NCBI RefSeq assembly: GCF_014243445.1
Contig: NZ_JACLQD010000001.1
Span: 1,173,152-1,237,151 of the forward strand
Reading direction: 5' to 3'
Source of the DNA: Paragemmobacter straminiformis
Lineage (GTDB): Bacteria > Pseudomonadota > Alphaproteobacteria > Rhodobacterales > Rhodobacteraceae
DNA length: 64,000 nucleotides
The notes under the pieces were generated by a model. It worked only from the letters and a program-made list of their open reading frames with translations, did no database searches and had not been told where the DNA came from. Shown in pieces: positions 38,971 through 45,879 of the stretch (its first letter is position 1; every line of letters starts with the position of its first letter). A program made the translations under genes and the position numbers.

Positions 38971-39846
38971 TCAGCCGCGCTTGCGGCTGACCATCGCCAC
39001 CCCGAACCCCGCAAGCGCCATGCCCGCCCATGCCAGCGGGGGCATCGCCTCGCCCAGAATGGGCCATGCGAAAAGGGCCGAAAAGGCGGGGACAAGGTAG
39101 AAGAGCGCCGAGACGCGGCTCACCTCGCCCGCGCGGATCATGGCGAGGAGGAGCGACATGGCGAGGATGGAGTTGGCGAGGACGAGGTAGGCTAGGGCAA
39201 AGGCGAATTCGGCGTTCCATGTCACGTGCATATCCTCGGTCGCCCATGCCACGGGCAGGCAGAAGGCCGCGCCCACGGCATATTGGATCATGTTCGAGGT
39301 GACAGGGTGGTGGGTGACGCCGAAGCGTTTCTCGTAAAGCGTACCGCCGGTGATGCCGAAAAGGGCGAGGATGGTGCAGAGAAGTCCGAAGGTGCTTTCC
39401 GCCTGAACCGAGGAGCGTGCAAGGATCACCACGACAGCCCCCGCAAGGCCGAGCGCGAGGCCGAGCCATGCAAGGCGGTTGACGGTTTCCCCGACGAAGC
39501 GCGGCGCGACGAGGGCGACAAGGATCGGTTGCAGGCAAACGATGATCGCCACCCCGCCCGCCGAAACGCCGGACTTGAAGGCGATGTAGCACAGGCCAAA
39601 GTAGACGACCTGTATCAGGAAGCCGACGAGGCCCACATCAAACCACGCGCGGGCGGTTTTGGGCAGCGGCGGCCGCAGGATCAGGGCAAAGGGCGCAAGA
39701 ACCGCCAAGACGCAAACATAGCGCAACGCCAGCAGCGTGATCGGTGCCGAATGCTGCAAGCCGAGTTTGGCGATGCCGAAACCCGCGGACCACAGGATCA
39801 GAAAGACGGAGGGCGCGGCGACAAGCCAGAGGGGGCGTTTGGACAT
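38971..39846 (-). CDS. EamA/DMT-family transporter
   Basis: The 291-residue membrane protein has ten hydrophobic segments in two EamA repeats (PSVFLILWSAGFGIAKLGLQ at the start; GGTLYEKRFG and VSRVSALFYLVPAFSALFAW in the second half). DMT transporters export or import metabolites; the substrate is unknown. I chose the ATG at 39846; an ATG at 39864 is also possible. It appears to be a single gene, convergent to hisG. Confidence 0.88.
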   Translation of the reverse strand: MSKRPLWLVAAPSVFLILWSAGFGIAKLGLQHSAPITLLALRYVCVLAVLAPFALILRPPLPKTARAWFDVGLVGFLIQVVYFGLCYIAFKSGVSAGGVAIIVCLQPILVALVAPRFVGETVNRLAWLGLALGLAGAVVVILARSSVQAESTFGLLCTILALFGITGGTLYEKRFGVTHHPVTSNMIQYAVGAAFCLPVAWATEDMHVTWNAEFAFALAYLVLANSILAMSLLLAMIRAGEVSRVSALFYLVPAFSALFAWPILGEAMPPLAWAGMALAGFGVAMVSRKRG

Positions 39847-39876
39847 GGGGCGAGATTGGCCCATAGGGCGCTGAGG

Positions 39877-40042
39877 TGGTTGTGCATTTGCGACCTTGGG
39901 GCCGCGCCCGACGATTTTTCTGCGAAAAATCAGGGCGGGCGTGGGGCGGATTTTTCGCAAGAAAAATCGTAGCCCACCAGCGCAGCCCGATTTAGGCCGA
40001 CACCTGCGCACGGGCAGCAGAGGTTGGTTGTGCGATTGCGAC
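39877..40042. repeat. Direct repeats around two AT-rich hairpins
   Basis: TGGTTGTGCATTTGCGAC (39877-39894) and TGGTTGTGCGATTGCGAC (40025-40042) match at 16 of 18 bases. Between them lie GATTTTT-CTGCG-AAAAATC (39913-39931) and GATTTTTC-GCAA-GAAAAATC (39949-39968). Each is a hairpin, and the two are near-perfect inverted copies of each other. There is no gene in this 221-base gap (39847-40067). Confidence 0.45.
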
Positions 40043-40067
40043 AGTTCGCGACCATGCCGGCGCGTTT

Positions 40068-40523
40068 TCAACGTGAAGGAGTGCGTAGGTCGGTCTCTGG
40101 CGGGTCGGTGATGACTTTTACCGACTTGCCCAAGGCATCTTGCAAGGCCACAAGCAATCTTGCGTGGTCAGACTGTGCGTCAGCGACGATGGCGACGACT
40201 TCGGGAGCCTGGGAGGGCTCGGTGAACAGAGTAATGGCGGTTTCGCCGCCAAAGCCATACAGCACCAGTTCAAGGAAGTCGTCGTCTCCGACCCTGCCAA
40301 AAAGCTCGGCCTTGGTGCCTTCGGGAAGGCGGTTCAACAGACGGTATTTCAGGCGGGTGAAGCTGGAACGGAAATGTCCGATCTGCGTGCCACGCCCGCT
40401 CGGCCAAAGGTCGCGCGGCTGTTCGTCGGAGATCGCCAGTTTCGGTTTGCGTAGACGTTTCGCGGCGAGAGGCCTGCGCTTTGCCGAAGCTTGCACGACA
40501 AAATGTGCTACGGGTTTCGGCAT
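40068..40523 (-). CDS. Uncharacterised protein, second gene of a coupled pair
   Basis: The 151-residue protein has a basic N-terminal third (residues about 12-35, KRRPLAAKRLRKPKL) and a mixed alpha/beta C-terminal part (ELVLYGFGGETAITLF, VVAIVADAQSDHARLLVALQDALG). I do not recognise the family and see no signal peptide or membrane segment. The DNA has visibly lower G+C than its neighbours. Its ATG at 40523 overlaps the stop of the upstream small gene as TGATG. The pairing suggests a toxin-antitoxin or effector-immunity type unit, but that is inference. Confidence 0.5.
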   Translation of the reverse strand: MPKPVAHFVVQASAKRRPLAAKRLRKPKLAISDEQPRDLWPSGRGTQIGHFRSSFTRLKYRLLNRLPEGTKAELFGRVGDDDFLELVLYGFGGETAITLFTEPSQAPEVVAIVADAQSDHARLLVALQDALGKSVKVITDPPETDLRTPSR

Positions 40524-40852
40524 CACAACACCTCAACAGGAATGAATACTGTCCCTTGCTGCCCGGGAAGATCCCGCACGCCTTCGCCCCCTTCGCACCA
40601 GATCGCGCCGCGTCCGGCGGGAAAGTTGCGTTCGCGGCTGGGCGGGATGTCGGTCACGAAGCTATAGCCTGTCGCGCCTTGTGGAAGCGGGCCGAGATAG
40701 GCCTTTACCGCGGGTTCCGCATTTCCCTGATTCATGCGTGGCGACCTTCCCCAAAGCTGGCCGGTGCGGAGGACCTCAGCCTTTTCCTGCGCCCCGACAA
40801 GGCGATGATAGACGGGGCGATGCGAGACAGGGCTGGGATCGGTCGGCGGCAC
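40523..40852 (-). CDS. Uncharacterised protein, first gene of a coupled pair
   Basis: The 109-residue protein reads VYHRLVGAQEKAEVLRTGQL near the start, then GYSFVTDIPP and ends FIPVEVL. The order (YHR-x-x, a helix with TGxLW, a central strand and a final IPVxV strand) reminds me of small ADP-ribosyltransferase-like (HYD1/RNA-phosphotransferase fold) domains, a weak fold-level impression only. The start is uncertain (GTG at 40852, no good ribosome site). It is coupled to the next gene by TGATG. Confidence 0.5.
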   Translation of the reverse strand: MPPTDPSPVSHRPVYHRLVGAQEKAEVLRTGQLWGRSPRMNQGNAEPAVKAYLGPLPQGATGYSFVTDIPPSRERNFPAGRGAIWCEGGEGVRDLPGQQGTVFIPVEVL

Positions 40853-40915
40853 AGGAACACTCGGAACACAACGGGACCGAGGTTACGCGACTGCGGCCGA
40901 AAGTCAAAGACTGGC

Positions 40916-41347
40916 TCAGCGCAGCCCGATATCGGCCAATGCCTGCGCGAGCGAGGGGGGAAGCGTCTCTTCCCGCGCGCGGCCCTTGGGCAGGTCGCGC
41001 GGGCTTTCGGCGGGGTCGAGGTAGCGCCAGCCCTGAAAGGGGCGGCGGGTGGCGGGTTCGGTGCGGATGACTTCGGCGTCTAGAACAAGCGCGCAGCGCA
41101 GGATGCCGTCGCTGCCTTCGACCCGTTCCAGCGCGAGGATACGTTGGCGGGCAAGGATCACGCCCTTGATAACCCAGTAGAGCGACCCGCCGCCCGTCAC
41201 CTCGGACTCGCGCTTGGGCCACATGCGGGTGACGTGGATGGCGCGGCCCTTGGGCCAGAGATGGGCATGGCTTTTCTGCCAGTCGGTCAGGTCTTCGACC
41301 GAATCCGAACCGACGCATAGCTTCAGGATGTTGACGAATTCGGCCAT
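40916..41347 (-). CDS. DUF1489 family protein
   Basis: The 143-residue protein starts MAEFVNILKLCVGSDSVEDL and has RAIHVTRMWPKRESEVTGGG and GSLYWVIKGVILARQ, which I recognise as DUF1489, a conserved alphaproteobacterial family of unknown function. It has no membrane segment. It is divergent from nrdJ, with a 145-base shared region. Confidence 0.88.
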   Translation of the reverse strand: MAEFVNILKLCVGSDSVEDLTDWQKSHAHLWPKGRAIHVTRMWPKRESEVTGGGSLYWVIKGVILARQRILALERVEGSDGILRCALVLDAEVIRTEPATRRPFQGWRYLDPAESPRDLPKGRAREETLPPSLAQALADIGLR

Positions 41348-41423
41348 GATCTTCCCCGTTCAGGGCGTTCATCCTAGACCGTTGGTTAACGGCGGCAAGG
41401 CCATCTGTCGGCATTAACGGGCT

Positions 41424-41452
41424 TTGACCTTCGCCGCCTGTGGGCCTATCTT
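41424..41452 (+). promoter_or_regulatory. Candidate sigma-70 promoter of nrdJ
   Basis: TTGACC (41424-41429), a 17-base spacer and TATCTT (41447-41452) lie about 40 bases upstream of the nrdJ ATG at 41493. An AAGGA ribosome site precedes the ATG. I saw no cobalamin riboswitch in the 145-base leader, which is too short for one. Confidence 0.5.
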
Positions 41453-41492
41453 GTGTCCTTCGCCGTGACTCCCCCAATACAAGGACTTTTCC

Positions 41493-43778
41493 ATGTCTCG
41501 ATTCGCTGCCCCCATTGCCGAGCAAATCTGGGATATGAAGTATCGGCTCAAGGCGGCGGATGGCACGGCGATCGACGGTTCGGTCGAGGATACCTGGCGC
41601 CGCATCGCGCGGTCCTTGGCCGAGGTCGAGAAGAACCCCGCCGAATGGGAAGAGAAATTCTACGGCGCGCTTGAGGGATTCAAATACCTGCCTGCGGGCC
41701 GCATCACGGCGGGTGCCGGCACGGGGCGGGCGGTCACGCTGTTCAACTGCTTTGTCATGGGCACCGTGCCCGACAACATGGGCGGCATCTTCGACGGGCT
41801 GAAGGAAGCCGCGCTGACCATGCAGCAGGGCGGCGGGATCGGATACGACTTTTCCACCATCCGCCCGCGCGGGGCCGAGGTGAAGGGGGTTGCGGCCGAT
41901 GCATCCGGCCCGCTGTCCTTTATGGATGTCTGGGATGCGATGTGCCGCACCATCATGTCGGCCGGATCGCGGCGCGGCGCGATGATGGCGACGATGCGCT
42001 GCGACCACCCCGATATCGAAGCCTTCATCGAAGCGAAGAAAGACCCCGCCCGCCTGCGGATGTTCAACCTTTCGGTGCTGGTCACCGACCCGTTCATGGC
42101 GGCGGTCAAGGCCGATGGCCCGTGGGAGCTGGTCTTTGACGGCAAGGTCTACAAGACGGTTCAGGCGCTCGATCTGTGGAACAAGATCATGCGCAACACC
42201 TTTGATTTCGCGGAACCGGGGGTGATTTTCATCGACCGCATCAACGCGATGAACAACCTTGCCTATTGCGAGACGATTGCCGCGACGAACCCCTGCGGTG
42301 AGCAGCCCTTGCCGCCCTATGGGGCTTGCCTGCTGGGTTCCATCAACATGGCGACGCTGGTGGCCGATGCCTTCACGCCGAAAGCGCGGGTCGATCTGGC
42401 AGCGCTGGATGGTCTGGTGCGGCTGGCCGTGCGGATGATGGACAACGTGGTCGATGCAAGCCGCTTCCCGCTGCCCCAGCAAGAGGCCGAAGCCCGCAAC
42501 AAGCGCCGCATCGGCCTTGGCGTGACGGGGCTTGCCGACGCGCTGCTGATGGTCGGCCTGCGCTATGGCTCGGCCGAGGCGGCAGAGGCTACGGAAGCGT
42601 GGATGAAGGCGATTGCGCGGGCCTCATACCTCGCATCCGTCGATCTGGCCAAGGAGAAGGGTGCCTTCCCGCTGTTCGATGCCGAGAAGTATCTCGCCTC
42701 GGGTTCGCTGCGGCATATGGATCAGGATGTGAAGGATGCGATTGCCAAGCATGGCATCCGCAACGCGCTGCTGACCTCGATCGCGCCGACGGGGACGATC
42801 AGCCTTTATGCGGGCAACGTATCGTCGGGGATCGAACCCGTGTTCGCCTATGCCTATACGCGCAAGGTGTTGCAGAAAGACGGGTCGCGGACCGAGGAAG
42901 AGGTCGTCGATTACGCCGTGCGGCTGTGGCGGGAAAAGAACGGTGACGGGCCGCTGCCCGATTACTTCGTGAACGCCCAGACCCTGCCCCCGCTTGACCA
43001 CGTGCGGATGCAGGCGGCGGCGCAGAAATGGATCGACAGTTCGATTTCCAAGACGATCAACTGCCCCGAGGATATCAGCTTTGACGATTTCAAAGAGGTC
43101 TATATGGCCGCTTGGGACCAAGGCTGCAAAGGCTGCACCACCTATCGGCCCAATGATGTGACGGGCTCGGTCCTGTCGGTGTCCGAGGCATCGGACAAGA
43201 CCCCGTCGGAAGCGCCCGCGCAGGTGAAGCAAGCGGCCGAAGGGGGCGAGGTGGTTTACCTGTCGGAACCTCTCGACCGTCCGGCGGCGCTGGAAGGGGC
43301 GACCTACAAGCTGAAATGGCCGGGGTCGGAACACGCGCTTTACATCACGGTGAATGACGTGGTGATCGCGGGCCACCGGCGGCCGTTCGAGGTGTTCATC
43401 AATTCGAAGAACATGGAGCATTTCGCCTGGACCGTGGCGCTGACGCGGATGATTTCGGCGGTGTTCCGGCGCGGGGGGGATATCTCGTTCGTGGTGGAAG
43501 AGCTGAAAGCCGTGTTCGACCCGCGCGGCGGGGCGTGGATGGAGGGGCGTTACATCCCCTCGATCCTTGCGGCCATCGGCGGGGTGATCGAACGCCACCT
43601 GATCGCGATCGGCTTTATCGCGGGCGAGGGGCTGGGGCTGAAATCGGACCCGCAGGCCGAAGTGGTCGCCATCGGCGCGCCCAAGGGCAAGTCCTGTTCA
43701 AGCTGCGGCAGCTACGAGATGCGCATGGTCGAGGGCTGCATGACCTGTGCATCCTGCGGCTATTCGAAATGCGGGTAA
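41493..43778 (+). CDS. nrdJ: Class II (B12-dependent) ribonucleoside-diphosphate reductase
   Basis: The 761-residue enzyme reduces ribonucleotides using adenosylcobalamin. Visible parts are the first active-site cysteine (FNCFVMG, Cys86), the GGGIGYDFSTIRPRGA nucleotide loop, the radical-site motif NPCGEQ (266-271), APTGTISLYAGN and a Cys-rich tail (SCSSCGSYEMRMVEGC, then CASCGYSKCG) that reduces the active site or binds zinc. It works without oxygen, useful to a facultative organism. A possible bidirectional hairpin follows. Confidence 0.95.
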   Translation: MSRFAAPIAEQIWDMKYRLKAADGTAIDGSVEDTWRRIARSLAEVEKNPAEWEEKFYGALEGFKYLPAGRITAGAGTGRAVTLFNCFVMGTVPDNMGGIFDGLKEAALTMQQGGGIGYDFSTIRPRGAEVKGVAADASGPLSFMDVWDAMCRTIMSAGSRRGAMMATMRCDHPDIEAFIEAKKDPARLRMFNLSVLVTDPFMAAVKADGPWELVFDGKVYKTVQALDLWNKIMRNTFDFAEPGVIFIDRINAMNNLAYCETIAATNPCGEQPLPPYGACLLGSINMATLVADAFTPKARVDLAALDGLVRLAVRMMDNVVDASRFPLPQQEAEARNKRRIGLGVTGLADALLMVGLRYGSAEAAEATEAWMKAIARASYLASVDLAKEKGAFPLFDAEKYLASGSLRHMDQDVKDAIAKHGIRNALLTSIAPTGTISLYAGNVSSGIEPVFAYAYTRKVLQKDGSRTEEEVVDYAVRLWREKNGDGPLPDYFVNAQTLPPLDHVRMQAAAQKWIDSSISKTINCPEDISFDDFKEVYMAAWDQGCKGCTTYRPNDVTGSVLSVSEASDKTPSEAPAQVKQAAEGGEVVYLSEPLDRPAALEGATYKLKWPGSEHALYITVNDVVIAGHRRPFEVFINSKNMEHFAWTVALTRMISAVFRRGGDISFVVEELKAVFDPRGGAWMEGRYIPSILAAIGGVIERHLIAIGFIAGEGLGLKSDPQAEVVAIGAPKGKSCSSCGSYEMRMVEGCMTCASCGYSKCG

Positions 43779-43799
43779 GGCGGGCGAAGGGCGCCCGCC
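43779..43799. terminator. Bidirectional hairpin between nrdJ and the ABC exporter gene
   Basis: GGCGGGCG-AAGGG-CGCCCGCC is a perfect 8-bp stem in the 22 bases between two convergent genes. U-runs are minimal, so termination strength is uncertain. Confidence 0.6.
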
Positions 43800-43800
43800 T

Positions 43801-45879
43801 TCAGCCGTGACGCACCAGCACCAGCGCATCGGCCACGCGGTCCAGTTCGGCAAGGCAAACCAGCTCTGTTTCGGGGTCGAGTGCTGCGAGGCTTTCGTCA
43901 AGCGCCACGACGGGGGCGTTCTGCAAAAGCGCGCGGGCAAGGAACATGCGGCTTCTTTCGCCTTGGCTTAGCTGCCAGCCGGTTTCTCCGAGTTGGGTGA
44001 ACAGACCCGCAGGCATACGGTCGACAAGATCGCCAAGCCCAAGCTGGCGCGCGATGTTTTCGGCAGCCTCGAGATCGGCGGGCTTGGGTGGCCAGCGGCG
44101 CGAGAGCAGCAGGTTGAAGGCGAAAGAGCCGTCGAGCACGTGGTTGTCGTGGAACTGCGGCACCATCGCGACAGCGCGCGCGGCATGGCGCGGCGCCACC
44201 GGACCGGCGGCGGACAGGACATGGCCGCCACCTGTGGTATCGCCCTTGGCCAGCAGGCGCAGCAAGCTTGACTTGCCCGAGCCGGACGGGCCGGTCAGCC
44301 AAAGCCGCGCCTTTGGCGGCACGGGAAAGCGGAACGACAGGTGCAAGCCGCGCTCGGGCCGCACCAAGGGCAAGTCCTGCACGGCAAGACGCGGCGTTCC
44401 TGACTTTGGCAGGGGCGGAAAGCGCGCCTCGGGGGCGGCAGGGCGGGCACGCCACAGCGGCGCCATCTGGACAAGCCCGACACGAACGGCGGCATAGGCT
44501 GCCCATGTTCCGGACAGGCTGACCAAAGCGCGCGCCGAAAGCAGGATGCCACCCAAAGTGATCGCCATGTCAGCCCGCTGCGGGACGGCACCGGCCCCCG
44601 CCGCCACCAGCGCCAAGGCCGCGACGGCAAGAATGCTCCAGCCGTTCGGCAGGACCGCAAAGGCGCCAAGGCTGGCGTGATCCATCTTTTTTCCCGCTTC
44701 GGCATAGGCGGACAGCCCCGTCGCCTCGCTCGACAGGATCTCTTCGGGAGTGCCGAGAATGGACAGGCTGCGGTGGCCGATCATCCAGCTGACCATGCGG
44801 GTGGTCAATCGGCGGCTGGCCTGCATCCAGAGGGCGAAGCGATCGACGAAATGGCGAAAGAGCATCGCTTGCGCCACCAGTACCGCGCCAAGCAGCGGCA
44901 CCAGACCGAAGGCGAGCGGGCCTTGCGCCAGAACCCAGACCGCCCAACCCAGTGCCGCAAGCGCCAAAGGTGCCGATGTGGCAAGCGCGGACAATGCCGT
45001 TTCGATCCCCTGCGCTTCCATGCCGCGCGACAACAGTCCTTCGGGGCCTTCGGCGCGCAATTCCATGTCGGGCAGGCACAGCGCGCCGGCCAAGAGCCGC
45101 CGCCGCACAAGCCCAGCGATCCGGCGTGACAAGGCATCGGTCGTCAGGCTTTGCGAAAGCTGCAAGACCGGAGCCAAGGCCAGAAGCAAGACCAGCCACG
45201 CCCCAGCCGGCGCTTGACCGGAAAGAGCCGCCGCCCCCAGCAAACCCCAAAGAAAGACTTCGGCCCCTTGTGCCGCAAAGGCCAAGGCCAGCGAGGCGAG
45301 GGCATAGCGCAAAAGCCCCTCGTGCCGGATGGCCCGACGCGTTGCGTGGGGCGCAGGACGCAGGCGCCAAAGGCCCGACACTTGCGCACCGGCCGCGTCT
45401 GCGGCGCAAAGCGCCTCGGCCAAGGCGGCCCCGCCGCCAACCAGCGCCGCGACCCGCCTGCCTTGGCGCAGAAGCGACGGGTGGGGTGGCGGGACCATCG
45501 CCTTGGCCAGTCTGTCCACCCCGATCCGATGGCGCGCGCCATCGGGTGCCAGAACCCGTCCGCGCCCGACCAGAAGCAGAAACCCGTCACCCGACGGATG
45601 CCAGACCAGCGCGGGAGCAGCAGCTTCAAGCGCGGCGGCCAGATCGGCCCGCAGCACGGGGCGCCGGTCAAGCCTGATGTCGAGCCGGTCGCAAGCCCAT
45701 GCTGTCCAGCTTGACAGATCGGCTTCGTCATCGGCCGGCGTATCGGTGCTGACGGCGGCGTCGCTGCGACCGGCAAGCAGGGCCAAGGCGCGGCCCAGTG
45801 CGGCGCGCGGCCACCACGCAAGCGCATCGGCCGGATCAAACGCGGCGTGCAGCGCGGGATCAGGATGCAGGTTCGACAC
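43801..45879 (-). CDS. ABC exporter with degenerate peptidase-like N-terminus (peptide export partner)
   Basis: The 692-residue protein is a membrane-ATPase half-transporter: an N-terminal soluble region (about 1-190), about five or six membrane segments (about 195-450) and an ATPase domain with Walker A GPSGSGKSS, signature LSQGERSRMFLARAL and Walker B VVALDESLAALDP. The N-terminal region has a C39-like strand pattern (LVWHPSGDGFLLLVGRGRVLAPDG) but no DCG catalytic cysteine. The protein stops right at its H-loop (LVLVRHG). It starts at GTG 45879, 20 bases inside the end of the C39 exporter gene, so the two probably form a heterodimer, as the paired exporters of NHLM-type peptide systems do. 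Confidence 0.82.
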   Translation of the reverse strand: MSNLHPDPALHAAFDPADALAWWPRAALGRALALLAGRSDAAVSTDTPADDEADLSSWTAWACDRLDIRLDRRPVLRADLAAALEAAAPALVWHPSGDGFLLLVGRGRVLAPDGARHRIGVDRLAKAMVPPPHPSLLRQGRRVAALVGGGAALAEALCAADAAGAQVSGLWRLRPAPHATRRAIRHEGLLRYALASLALAFAAQGAEVFLWGLLGAAALSGQAPAGAWLVLLLALAPVLQLSQSLTTDALSRRIAGLVRRRLLAGALCLPDMELRAEGPEGLLSRGMEAQGIETALSALATSAPLALAALGWAVWVLAQGPLAFGLVPLLGAVLVAQAMLFRHFVDRFALWMQASRRLTTRMVSWMIGHRSLSILGTPEEILSSEATGLSAYAEAGKKMDHASLGAFAVLPNGWSILAVAALALVAAGAGAVPQRADMAITLGGILLSARALVSLSGTWAAYAAVRVGLVQMAPLWRARPAAPEARFPPLPKSGTPRLAVQDLPLVRPERGLHLSFRFPVPPKARLWLTGPSGSGKSSLLRLLAKGDTTGGGHVLSAAGPVAPRHAARAVAMVPQFHDNHVLDGSFAFNLLLSRRWPPKPADLEAAENIARQLGLGDLVDRMPAGLFTQLGETGWQLSQGERSRMFLARALLQNAPVVALDESLAALDPETELVCLAELDRVADALVLVRHG

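Noticed and set aside
41348..41492. Cobalamin riboswitch before the B12-dependent reductase
   Set aside because: The 145-base region is too short and shows no B12-box; a plain promoter fits better.
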